In this document: positions 1-6,503 of the stretch, in pieces
How positions within the stretch are numbered: position 1 is the first letter of the stretch
How the letters are laid out: each line of letters begins with the position of its first letter
Source: an uncultured Pseudomonadota bacterium
GTDB taxonomy: Bacteria > Myxococcota_A > UBA796 > CAJQPC01
DNA length: 10,528 nucleotides
Direction: 5' to 3'
NCBI GenBank assembly: GCA_937915955.1
Contig: CALGIB010000073.1
Coordinates: 1-10,528 of the forward strand
The notes under the pieces: model-generated
Databases searched by the model: none
What the model was told of the DNA's origin: nothing
What the model saw: only the letters and a program-made list of their open reading frames with translations
Position numbers and translations under genes: made by a program

Positions 1-1292
1 TCACCTTCACGGCGCAGTCCCTGGACCACGAAGCCCGCCTGGTGCTCGAGACCACCGATCCCAAGGCCGAGCGGGCCGCCGTCGAGCTCCGCGGGTACGG
101 CCTGATCCCCTCGCTGTTTGTGAGCCCCAGCCCCTACGACATGGGCCGGGTCGAGCCCTTCTGCCTGCGCGAGGGCGACATCACGCTCATGAACGTGGGC
201 CGAGACACCCTGATCATCGAGAGCCTGGCGCCGGTGGGCGACAGCTTCGAGTTTGACCTGGACGGCCTGGCGCTGCCGCTGTCGCTCGAGCCGGACGAGT
301 ACGTGAGCGTGCCCGTCGGCTTCATGCCCGAGGCCATCGAGGCCTACGAGGGCGAGTTCTGGGTCGACTCCAACGCGCAGGACGAGGTCGTGCTGCTCAG
401 CGGCGAGGGCGTCGAGGACGCCGGCGGGGTGCTCGAGTACCTGCAGCCCATCAGCGGCAAGGTCGACATCATGTTCTACGTCGACCAGTCGTGCTCCATG
501 GACGACGACAAGGTCGCCATGACCGCGAAGTTCGACGACTTCATCAGCGAGCTGGAGGACCTGGACGCCGACTACCTGATCATGGCGGCCAACGGCGACA
601 ACGGCTGCCACGCCATCGACTACATCACGGCCGAGACCGACAACAAGCTCGACGTCTTCTCCCAGGCCGTCAACAGCCCGGGCGGCGAGTACACCGAGGC
701 GGGCCTGACCATCGCCAAGCACGCGATGCTCAAGACCGACACGGGCCAGTGCAACTCGGAGTTCCTGCGCGAGGGCAGCACCGTCTCGCTGGTGCTCATC
801 AGCGACGAGCCCGAGCAGTCCCCGCCGGTCAACCACCCCTTGACCATCGCCGCGCAGATCCTGTCCACCGCCCCCAGCACCTACATCTCCGCGGTGGCCG
901 GGCCCCTGCCGGACGGCTGCACCTCGGGCGGTCAGTCCGCCGACGCGGGCCTGGGCTACTACGAGGTCAGCCTGATGACGGGCGGCATCTTCCTGTCCAT
1001 CTGCGACCTGGACTGGGGCGAGAAGCTGGCGCTGCTGGCCGAGAAGGCCACGACGGTGAAGCTGGCGGACACCTTCTACCTGCCGGAGGAGGACACCCAG
1101 GCCGACACGGTGCGCGTCTTCGTCGATGGCGTCGAGCTCTTCGAGGGCTGGACCTACCTGGACGTCGACGAGGATCCGGACGACCCGCTGGTGGCCGATC
1201 TGCCGCCCCAGGTCAGCTTCGCCGCGGACAGCGTGCCGGGCGAGGGCAGCCTGATCCACATCGAGTACGGCACCGCCGTCGTGTGCGACTGA
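1..1292 (+). CDS. Secreted choice-of-anchor / von Willebrand factor A domain protein, 5' truncated
   Basis: The frame is open to the left edge (first full codon at 3), so the real start, and presumably a signal peptide, lie outside; 429 residues are visible. Residues about 1-35 look like the end of one ASPM/SPD-2/Hydin-type immunoglobulin-like domain, and about 36-137 form a second one, common in large myxobacterial surface proteins. A von Willebrand factor A domain follows, about residues 153-350. Its first strand carries the MIDAS motif DQSCS (D161, S163, S165), and ISDEPE near 267 fits the later MIDAS aspartate. The end of the domain (TGGIFLSICDLDW) is typical of secreted bacterial vWA proteins. 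The C-terminal 75 residues read as another small beta domain with a WTYLDV motif. Its likely role is metal-dependent adhesion or protein binding outside the cell. The next gene starts 14 bases on. The domain call is firm; the ligand is unknown. Confidence 0.88.
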   Translation, partial: TFTAQSLDHEARLVLETTDPKAERAAVELRGYGLIPSLFVSPSPYDMGRVEPFCLREGDITLMNVGRDTLIIESLAPVGDSFEFDLDGLALPLSLEPDEYVSVPVGFMPEAIEAYEGEFWVDSNAQDEVVLLSGEGVEDAGGVLEYLQPISGKVDIMFYVDQSCSMDDDKVAMTAKFDDFISELEDLDADYLIMAANGDNGCHAIDYITAETDNKLDVFSQAVNSPGGEYTEAGLTIAKHAMLKTDTGQCNSEFLREGSTVSLVLISDEPEQSPPVNHPLTIAAQILSTAPSTYISAVAGPLPDGCTSGGQSADAGLGYYEVSLMTGGIFLSICDLDWGEKLALLAEKATTVKLADTFYLPEEDTQADTVRVFVDGVELFEGWTYLDVDEDPDDPLVADLPPQVSFAADSVPGEGSLIHIEYGTAVVCD

Positions 1293-1306
1293 GTTAGCTT
1301 GCGCCC

Positions 1307-2131
1307 GTGCTGCTGATCCTCTCCAGCCTGGCCCTGGCCCAGGAAGCGGTCATCGACCAGCCCGAGCTGCCCGTGGCCAGCTGGGGTGAGCCGGTCGTCG
1401 CGGACCAGGCGCTGGCTGAGTACGAGCGGCGACGACTGGAGCTGGTCGCCGTCAAGCGCCAAGCGGTGGACTGGGTAATCCAGGACGGCGCGGGCAACCC
1501 GGTCGACAGCTTCTGGCTTTCCCGGAACGCGCCCGACGTGCAGGCCGCCGCGATGCTCCAGAAGGAGCAGCGGCAGGCCCGCATCATCGGCTGGTCCACC
1601 GCGGGCACGGGCGCGCTGCTGGTGGGGCTGGCGGCCGTGCCCATCCTCCGGATCGAGCACGACCTGAAGCAGCCGGCCTGGCGCACCTACGAAGACCGCG
1701 TGGACCGCAACAACTACAGCAGCGAGGCCGAGTACCTGGCCGCGCTCGAGGACACCCAGGCGCAGTACACGCTGGACTTGGGCAAGTACAACACCGCCGA
1801 GAGCAAGAACGCGGACCGTCGCTGGATGGGCCTGGCGCTGGCGGGCGGTGGGGTGATGACCATGGCCGTGGCGCCCTACGCCATGCAGGGCTTCGTGGCC
1901 TCGCGCGAGCAGCCCGCGCGGACCTGGTCCCGGGCTCGCGCCGAGGCCCTGGTCGAGGAGCACAACCGCCGGCTGCGTGCGGAGCTGGGGCTGCCCGGGG
2001 GCGAGATCCGGCTCGATCAGCTGGACGAGGAGCAGGGCTGGGAGGAGGCGCAGGTCCTCGAGACCGCGCCGCGGTTCCTGCTCAGCCCGGCCCTGGCGCC
2101 CAACTACGTGGGGCTGACCGTCCGGTTCTGA
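1307..2131 (+). CDS. Exported membrane protein with two transmembrane helices, unknown function
   Basis: 274 residues from a GTG start, 14 bases after the vWA gene, so probably in the same transcript. The first residues (MLLILSSLALA, then QE) look like a very short cleavable signal peptide, which supports this start although no clear Shine-Dalgarno is visible. Residues 30-60 are charged and helical. Two hydrophobic segments, about 93-114 and 172-192, flank a polar, Tyr- and Asn-rich stretch of about 55 residues. After the second helix comes a charged helical stretch (EEHNRRLRAELGL near 217-229). The last residues end in a beta-like string with a terminal Phe (YVGLTVRF), which resembles the end of outer-membrane-associated proteins, but I see no barrel. 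I do not recognise a family. The stop is one base from the convergent HEAT lipoprotein stop. Confidence 0.8.
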   Translation: MLLILSSLALAQEAVIDQPELPVASWGEPVVADQALAEYERRRLELVAVKRQAVDWVIQDGAGNPVDSFWLSRNAPDVQAAAMLQKEQRQARIIGWSTAGTGALLVGLAAVPILRIEHDLKQPAWRTYEDRVDRNNYSSEAEYLAALEDTQAQYTLDLGKYNTAESKNADRRWMGLALAGGGVMTMAVAPYAMQGFVASREQPARTWSRARAEALVEEHNRRLRAELGLPGGEIRLDQLDEEQGWEEAQVLETAPRFLLSPALAPNYVGLTVRF

Positions 2132-2132
2132 G

Positions 2133-2672
2133 CTACTCGGACGCCTGACTCAGGGCAGCTCGGGCCTCGTCGGCCACGCGGTCGTCGGCGTCGCTCGAGA
2201 GCTCGCCCAGCAGCGCGCGGCTGGCTTCGTCGTCGCTCAGATCGCTGCGCAGCAGACCCAGGATGGCGGCGGAGCGCAGCTTGCCGTGAGCCGCGCTGTC
2301 GGCGGCGGTCTGGCGCAGCAGGGGCAGGGCCTCCTCCCAGTAGCCGAGCAGGTCCAGCGCGCGGGCGCGCACCAGCATCTGGTCGTCGTGGGCGGCCAGC
2401 CACTGCAGGTGCTCGAGCGCGCCCTCGTGGCGCTCGAGCGTGGCCTTGTCGGGCAGGTCGTCGGCGTGCCGGGCCAGCAGCAGGTCGCGCACGGGCTTCA
2501 CGCCCTCGGGCAGCGCCTGGGGGGCCTCGGTCTCCGCGGGCACGGCCACCACGGCGGTGGCGCGCGCTTCGGCGTCGCGGGTCTCGGACTTCACGGCGGT
2601 CGAGGGGGTCTCGAGGGTCTCGGGGGGCGCCTTGGCGCCGCCGCAGGCCAGGGTCAGCAGGAACAGGGTCAT
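2133..2672 (-). CDS. HEAT-repeat-like lipoprotein
   Basis: 179 residues. The start gives MTLFLLTLAC, a short signal peptide with a lipobox ending at C10, so the product should be a lipid-anchored periplasmic or surface protein. Residues 11-60 are a low-complexity Ala/Pro/Glu/Thr linker. From about 60 to the end the protein is all alpha-helical and Ala/Leu/Arg-rich, with repeating units of about 30 residues (for example around 98-118, 132-158 and 162-177) typical of degenerate HEAT repeats, which usually form protein-binding scaffolds. It lies 7 bases downstream of the metalloprotease stop, with a ribosome binding site inside that stop region, so the two are probably one transcript and coupled in translation. 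Its partner could be the protease, but nothing in the sequence proves it. The lipoprotein call is strong; HEAT is likely. Confidence 0.83.
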   Translation of the reverse strand: MTLFLLTLACGGAKAPPETLETPSTAVKSETRDAEARATAVVAVPAETEAPQALPEGVKPVRDLLLARHADDLPDKATLERHEGALEHLQWLAAHDDQMLVRARALDLLGYWEEALPLLRQTAADSAAHGKLRSAAILGLLRSDLSDDEASRALLGELSSDADDRVADEARAALSQASE

Positions 2673-2677
2673 GGGGG

Positions 2678-2681
2678 CCTC
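2678..2681 (-). promoter_or_regulatory. Ribosome binding site of the HEAT lipoprotein, overlapping the upstream stop codon
   Basis: On the minus strand GAGG sits 5 bases before the ATG at 2672 and shares bases with the TGA (2682-2680) of the metalloprotease gene. The arrangement suggests translational coupling of the two lipoproteins. Confidence 0.55.
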
Positions 2682-3921
2682 ACTGCGCCGGCGGGGAGCT
2701 GTCGAGCATCGCCGCCTGCTGGGAAGAGATGGTCTCCTGGACGAGCTCGCCGGCCGTCCAGAACATGAAGTTCTCGCCGCCCATGCCCACGCACTCCTCG
2801 GCGGTGACGTAGCCGTCTCCGTCGGGGTCGTCGCTGCACTCGGGCGTGTCGTCGATGATGTCGTGGGTGCCGCCGTCGGCCTCGGTCGTGTGGTACAGGC
2901 CGAGCTGGTGCCCGAGCTCGTGGGCCATGGTGCCGCCCATCAGGGGGATGTCGATGGCGCCGGTGCCGTCCAGGTGGGTCTCGACCGAGATGGTCACGCC
3001 CGATCCGGCCGTGCCTTGCACGCCCATCGCGCCCGGGATGCCGGCCGCGATGCCCAGGGTGCCCGACTCGCTGGAGAAGTCGGCGATGAAGAACAGGTTC
3101 AGGGCCTCCTCGCCCTCGTAGTCCCGGGCCCGCAGCTCACCGAGCTCCGCTCCGCTGCTGGGCAGGTAGGCGCCGCCGCCGGAGAGGCCGTCCAGCCAGA
3201 GGGTCACCTCGCCCAGGGCCGGGCCGCCCTCGGCCGCGTAGATGCGCTCCATCTCGGCGATGGCCTCCCAGACCTGGTCCTCGCTCATGCCGGCGCCCTC
3301 GATCAAGACGGCGTTGAGGTTGAGCACGTCCTGGCTGGCGGGCGAGCGCTTGGTGACGATGTGTACCTGACCGCCCTGGTCTCGATGGTCGCCCGAGGCC
3401 ACCGGAAGCAGCGCCAGGCAGCCGGGCGAGGGCGCGGTCGCGGCGTTCATCGGCAGGCGGATGGTCCCCGCCGGTGCGGGCCAGTGGTAGAGCGGGTGGC
3501 TGCCCCAGCCGTCGCCGTCGGGCACCCAGCCCGTGCCGCCGCTGCTGTCCCAGGCGCTGTCGCCCCAGCTGCCCCAGCTGTCGGTGTTCACGCCCTTGGT
3601 CCGGGCCGCGTCGCCGTAGCGGCGCTCGCCGGACCAGTCCTGGATCACCTCGTCGTCGAGCACGAGCCAGGCGATGCCGCTGGGGCCGGTGCCCGCGTCG
3701 ACGGTGACGGCGAAGCTGGTCAGGTCCTCGGCCAGCACGCCGGTGATCGGGCCGGCCCAGGACAGCGCGTCGCCGCTGCTGTAGGTCCAGTCCAGGTCGA
3801 AGCTGTCGACGGCGGTGCCGCCGGCCTCGCCCAGGTCGGGGGCGCCGGAGCGGCAGCTGCCGTCCAGGTCGGGGATGCTGCCGCGTGAGCAGGCCAGGAG
3901 GAGCGAGAGGAGGGTCGGCAT
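2680..3921 (-). CDS. M43-like (pappalysin/cytophagalysin-type) zinc metalloprotease lipoprotein
   Basis: 413 residues. I chose the ATG at 3921 over an in-frame ATG at 3966 because it gives MPTLLSLLLAC, a short lipoprotein signal peptide with lipid-modified C11. Residues 35-115 are a beta-rich domain of unknown type. A Trp/Gly-rich linker follows at about 116-140. The catalytic part ends the protein: HELGHQLGLYH at 334-344 is the extended metzincin zinc motif (three His ligands, catalytic Glu335), followed by DIIDDTPEC at 354-362 and NFMFW at 384-388, whose Met386 fits the metzincin Met-turn. HExxHxxGLxH plus DTP and a late ISSQQ..ML segment is the pattern of MEROPS family M43. A perfect EF-hand-type loop (DPDGDGYVTAEE, 365-376) sits between the zinc site and the Met-turn. 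It should act at the cell surface or in the periplasm; the substrate is unknown. It is followed by the HEAT lipoprotein. Confidence 0.87.
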   Translation of the reverse strand: MPTLLSLLLACSRGSIPDLDGSCRSGAPDLGEAGGTAVDSFDLDWTYSSGDALSWAGPITGVLAEDLTSFAVTVDAGTGPSGIAWLVLDDEVIQDWSGERRYGDAARTKGVNTDSWGSWGDSAWDSSGGTGWVPDGDGWGSHPLYHWPAPAGTIRLPMNAATAPSPGCLALLPVASGDHRDQGGQVHIVTKRSPASQDVLNLNAVLIEGAGMSEDQVWEAIAEMERIYAAEGGPALGEVTLWLDGLSGGGAYLPSSGAELGELRARDYEGEEALNLFFIADFSSESGTLGIAAGIPGAMGVQGTAGSGVTISVETHLDGTGAIDIPLMGGTMAHELGHQLGLYHTTEADGGTHDIIDDTPECSDDPDGDGYVTAEECVGMGGENFMFWTAGELVQETISSQQAAMLDSSPPAQ

Positions 3922-3950
3922 CTTGCGAGTGTAGCCCGCAAACGGATCGT

Positions 3951-3983
3951 CCCCGTTCCTGGACAATACAGCCAGGACTGGGC
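3951..3983. promoter_or_regulatory. Imperfect dyad in the divergent promoter region (candidate operator)
   Basis: The 101-bp gap 3922-4022 separates the divergent protease and cytochrome genes, so it must hold both promoters. It contains TCCTGG (3957-3962) and CCAGGA (3972-3977) as a perfect inverted repeat around 9 bases, extended by CCC (3952-3954) facing GGG (3980-3982). A further perfect 8-base inverted pair, AGCCCGCA (3933-3940) and TGCGGGCT (3993-4000), lies around almost the same centre. No convincing -35/-10 pair is visible. The operator role is inference. Confidence 0.3.
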
Positions 3984-4022
3984 TCGCTATGCTGCGGGCT
4001 TCAACTGGAGAGGACCCGAATC

Positions 4023-4511
4023 ATGACCAGCATCCTGCTTTCGATCACCTTGCTCGCCGGCTGCGGCGAGGACGAGCCGACCGACGACTCCGTCGTGGAG
4101 ACGGACACGGACACGGACGCCGACACGGACACGGACACAGACACGGACACGGACGCCGACACGGATCCCACCTGGGACACGATGACGTTCACCCAGCGTA
4201 AGGCCTACATGCAGTCCACGGTCGTGCCGACCATGAAGCCGCTGTTCCAGGCCGAGGACGCCGAACGGTTCTCCGACTTCGGCTGCGCGACCTGCCACGG
4301 CAGCGGCGCCGCCGACGGCGGCTTCTCGATGCCCGGCGACGTGCACGAGCTGGACCCCAGTGACATGCCTGGGCCCGACTCCCCCGGCCTGGGTCCGTTC
4401 ATGTACGAGACGGTCGTGCCCGAGATGTCGACGCTGCTTGGCACGACGCCCTACGATCCGCAGACGAACACCGGCTTCGGCTGCTTCAACTGCCACAGCG
4501 CCGCCGAGTAG
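4023..4511 (+). CDS. Di-haem c-type cytochrome lipoprotein
   Basis: 162 residues. The ATG at 4023 is chosen because it gives MTSILLSITLLAGC, with lipobox C14, and has AGAGG about 9 bases upstream. Residues 27-48 are a Thr-Asp repeat linker that holds the functional part away from the membrane. Two haem c attachment motifs follow: CATCH at 88-92 and CFNCH at 154-158. The two halves are related: TVVPTM (66-71) and TVVPEM (130-135) each lie about 20 residues before an FGC..CH motif, so the protein looks like a duplicated mono-haem unit. The conserved Met71 and Met135 are candidate distal haem ligands; that is inference. A lipid-anchored periplasmic or surface electron carrier is the likely role. 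It diverges from the metalloprotease and converges on the radical SAM fusion. The partner redox enzyme is not identified; the flavoprotein lipoprotein at 6554-7975 is one candidate. Confidence 0.88.
   Translation: MTSILLSITLLAGCGEDEPTDDSVVETDTDTDADTDTDTDTDTDADTDPTWDTMTFTQRKAYMQSTVVPTMKPLFQAEDAERFSDFGCATCHGSGAADGGFSMPGDVHELDPSDMPGPDSPGLGPFMYETVVPEMSTLLGTTPYDPQTNTGFGCFNCHSAAE
4101..4166 (+). repeat. Thr-Asp codon repeat (ACG GAC and variants) encoding the cytochrome linker
   Basis: Eleven two-codon units in a row, nearly all ACG-GAC, with GCC-GAC (Ala-Asp) at units 4 and 10 and one ACA. The Ala-Asp interruptions divide the tract, suggesting it grew by duplication of a longer block. It encodes residues 27-48, an acidic extended spacer after the lipid anchor. 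Confidence 0.85.
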
Positions 4512-4531
4512 GCTTCGATCTCGATGTGCTG

Positions 4532-4561
4532 GAGCGCCCCCGACGACCACCGGGGGTGCTC
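4532..4561. terminator. Hairpin between convergent genes, candidate bidirectional terminator
   Basis: GAGCGCCCCC (4532-4541) pairs with GGGGGTGCTC (4552-4561) over 10 base pairs including one G-U, with a 10-base loop. It lies 20 bases after the cytochrome stop and 14 bases after the radical SAM stop on the other strand. Only a weak T-rich tail (CTTGTTG) follows on the plus strand and none on the minus strand, so termination efficiency is uncertain. Confidence 0.5.
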
Positions 4562-4575
4562 TTGTTGCTCGGGGC

Positions 4576-6438
4576 TCAGTCGCGCTTGCGGCCGCGGGCC
4601 CCCGGGCGCTTGTCGGTCTCGTCGAAGCGCGCCTCGCGGTTGACGTTCGCCACCGCGCCGGACTCGATGAAGCCGCCGTCGACGCTGAGCTCGCCCTTGC
4701 CGCAGTTCACCGCGACGTCGGCGTCGAAGTTGTGCGGGTCGCAGGCCGTGATGAAGCCCAGCAGCAGCATGCGCTGGGGCACCTCGGCCAGGTTCATGCC
4801 GTTCTCCATGAGCCGCTCGAGCTGCACGAAGTCCTTCAGGAGTGGCCACATCGCGGGGCGGAGGCCCTGCTTGGACAGCTCCTTGAGCAGGCCCGCCTTG
4901 GCCAGGAAGGGGTGGTCGTGGTCCACGCGGTTGGCGTAGCGCTCGGCCGCGGCCTCCATCGACGCCATGTCCATCAGCTCGGAGACGGGCCGGTAGCCGC
5001 CCTTGTCGTCGCGGATGACCAGGTAGTGCTGCACGTACAGGCACTTCTTGACCTTCAGGGCCGACAGCATCGCGAAGTAGAGCTTGTTGAAGGCCCGCAC
5101 GTCATCGCGACGGATGGGCGCCTCCTGCTCGGTGAGCATCTCGATGATCTCGTCGGGCATCAGCGTGCTGTCGGCGAGGGGGTTGCCCTCGGCCTTGGCG
5201 GAGTCGCGCAGGCTGCCCAGCATGCGCAGGCCCAGGTAGAAGACCTCCTTGATGTGGGTGTTCTCGGGCCGCAGCGCGAAGCGGAAGGTCTCGCCGACCT
5301 GCTCCTCGTTCAGGCCGCGGGCGATGACCACGATGAGCGAGGTCGAGACGCCCAGCTCCCGCAGGTTGTCGATGGCCTTCATGCGGGCCTTGAGCAGGGG
5401 CTGCCCGCGCAGGGCCTTGTTGGCCTCTTCGTCGAAGCCGTCGAACTGCAGGAAGACCTCGTCTACGCCCGCCGCGGCGATCTTCTTCGCGTACTCGCGG
5501 TTGGCCAGCTTCAGGCCGTTGGTGTGCAGCGCGGCGATGTTGCCGCTGGCCTTGACCTTGCGGATCCAGTCCTCGAGATCGGCCCGCAGGGTGGGCTCGG
5601 CCGCCATCAGGTCGACCTTGATGCCGCGGCGCTCGCTCAGCAGCTTCTCGAGGCCGGACAGGTCCAGGTCCGGGGTCTCCTCGGTGTTGGCCTTGGCCAG
5701 GCAGATCGGGCAGTCCAGGTTGCAGGACTCCGTCATCCGCACGATGTAGTCCCGCTGGGGGTAGTTCTCGCTGTTGACGCGGAAGTAGTACTCGTCGAGC
5801 TCGGCCCAGTACTCGGGTGAGCGGGACATGAGCTGCACGGTCTCCCCGTGCTCGGGGCAGAGCTTGGCCAGGTCGACGCGGTCGTCGTAGACGCGCAGCT
5901 CGGCGGGCACGGGCCGCACGCACTCTTCGCAGCGGCCCTGGGTGCGGCGGGCCACCCGGTAGGTGGTCGAGGTCGTCGGGGCGGGCGCGGCGGCGGCCGG
6001 CTGGGGGGCGCTGCCCGAGGCCCGGGCCTCGTAGAGGGCCAGGGCGGCGGGGAAGAGCTCCTCCTCCTCCTTTCGGGCGTGCTCCACCAGATCGTCGAGG
6101 AAGGCCAGGATGTCGTCTTCGAGGGGGCCTGCGTCCCGCGCGGCCGAGCGCAGCGCCACCTCGTAGGTGGACAGCTCGTCGTGCTCGTGCCGCATCCCGC
6201 CGATCATGCAGCTGATGTCGAGGAACTGGCCGCCCTCCAGCGCCTGGATCGAGGGGAACAGGATCTGCTCCTCCTTCATCATGTGGGCCTCGAGGAAGTT
6301 CCTGAGGTGCGCGAACGGCGCTGTGAGGCGAGGGCTCGCGTCCATCTCGGCGATGGCCTGTCCCAGGCGCTTGAGCTCCGCCTTCTCGAAGGCGTGGTGG
6401 GTGTCCAGGATGGCCAGGATCTGTTCGGCGCAAGACAT
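4576..6438 (-). CDS. Hemerythrin domain fused to a Tes-like (COG1964-type) radical SAM enzyme
   Basis: 620 residues. Residues 1-140 form a hemerythrin/HHE four-helix domain: H14/H15, H44, H52 with E56, H84/H86 and H120 with E124 are the candidate di-iron ligands, and HMMKEEQILFP and HARKEEEELFP are the typical helix motifs. An Ala/Pro linker (140-158) follows. Residues 168-200 carry C170-x2-C173 and C194-P-E-H197-G, like the rubredoxin-like knuckle at the start of the archaeal tetraether synthase Tes (MJ0619). The radical SAM cluster motif is C239-x3-C243-x2-C246. QFDGFDEEANKALRG (331-345) and the long C-terminal part also resemble that family. The usual GGEP motif reads AAEP (279-282). Hemerythrins sense or bind O2 or NO or donate iron, so the fused domain may protect or regulate the oxygen-sensitive cluster. 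No signal peptide: cytoplasmic. The substrate is unknown and lipid chemistry is not shown. A sigma-54 promoter and GGAG (6450-6447) precede it. Confidence 0.88.
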   Translation of the reverse strand: MSCAEQILAILDTHHAFEKAELKRLGQAIAEMDASPRLTAPFAHLRNFLEAHMMKEEQILFPSIQALEGGQFLDISCMIGGMRHEHDELSTYEVALRSAARDAGPLEDDILAFLDDLVEHARKEEEELFPAALALYEARASGSAPQPAAAAPAPTTSTTYRVARRTQGRCEECVRPVPAELRVYDDRVDLAKLCPEHGETVQLMSRSPEYWAELDEYYFRVNSENYPQRDYIVRMTESCNLDCPICLAKANTEETPDLDLSGLEKLLSERRGIKVDLMAAEPTLRADLEDWIRKVKASGNIAALHTNGLKLANREYAKKIAAAGVDEVFLQFDGFDEEANKALRGQPLLKARMKAIDNLRELGVSTSLIVVIARGLNEEQVGETFRFALRPENTHIKEVFYLGLRMLGSLRDSAKAEGNPLADSTLMPDEIIEMLTEQEAPIRRDDVRAFNKLYFAMLSALKVKKCLYVQHYLVIRDDKGGYRPVSELMDMASMEAAAERYANRVDHDHPFLAKAGLLKELSKQGLRPAMWPLLKDFVQLERLMENGMNLAEVPQRMLLLGFITACDPHNFDADVAVNCGKGELSVDGGFIESGAVANVNREARFDETDKRPGARGRKRD

Positions 6439-6474
6439 GGCTGTGGCTCCGGGGAGTGGTCGGCACCCTTGACT

Positions 6475-6490
6475 CGCAAGAGCCGTGCCC
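6475..6490 (-). promoter_or_regulatory. Sigma-54 (-24/-12) promoter of the hemerythrin/radical SAM gene
   Basis: Read on the minus strand, 6490 to 6475 is GGGCACGGCTCTTGCG. Against the consensus TGGCACG-N4-TTGCW it matches GGCACG and TTGC completely with the exact spacing; only the outermost T and W differ. The -12 C at 6476 predicts transcription from about 6464, giving a leader of about 26 bases with GGAG 8 bases before the ATG at 6438. Position, spacing and strand all fit, which makes this stronger than a bare motif hit. It implies control by an ATP-dependent enhancer-binding protein. Confidence 0.68.
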
Positions 6491-6503
6491 GCTTTCGGCC
6501 GGG

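Noticed and set aside
2440..3888. A 482-codon open frame on the plus strand, opposite the HEAT and metalloprotease genes
   Set aside because: Low-complexity composition and no family features; the opposite strand carries a lipobox, zinc motif and Met-turn.
3922..3966. Metalloprotease start at the ATG at 3966
   Set aside because: It would add 15 polar residues (MSRNGDDPFAGYTRK) before an obvious lipoprotein signal peptide.
3960..3993. Sigma-70-like promoter for the cytochrome gene: TGGACA (3960-3965) and TATGCT (3988-3993)
   Set aside because: The spacer is 22 bases, too long for a sigma-70 promoter, and the second element matches only four of six positions.
4101..4166. The short direct repeats as a CRISPR or other array
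   Set aside because: They are six-base codon repeats in frame within a lipoprotein linker, with no spacers.
4360..5820. A 486-codon open frame on the plus strand, mostly antisense to the radical SAM gene
   Set aside because: Its product is Gly/Ala/Val/Leu/His/Gln-rich without any recognisable motif, as expected of a frame opposite a GC-rich gene. The minus-strand frame has clear domains.
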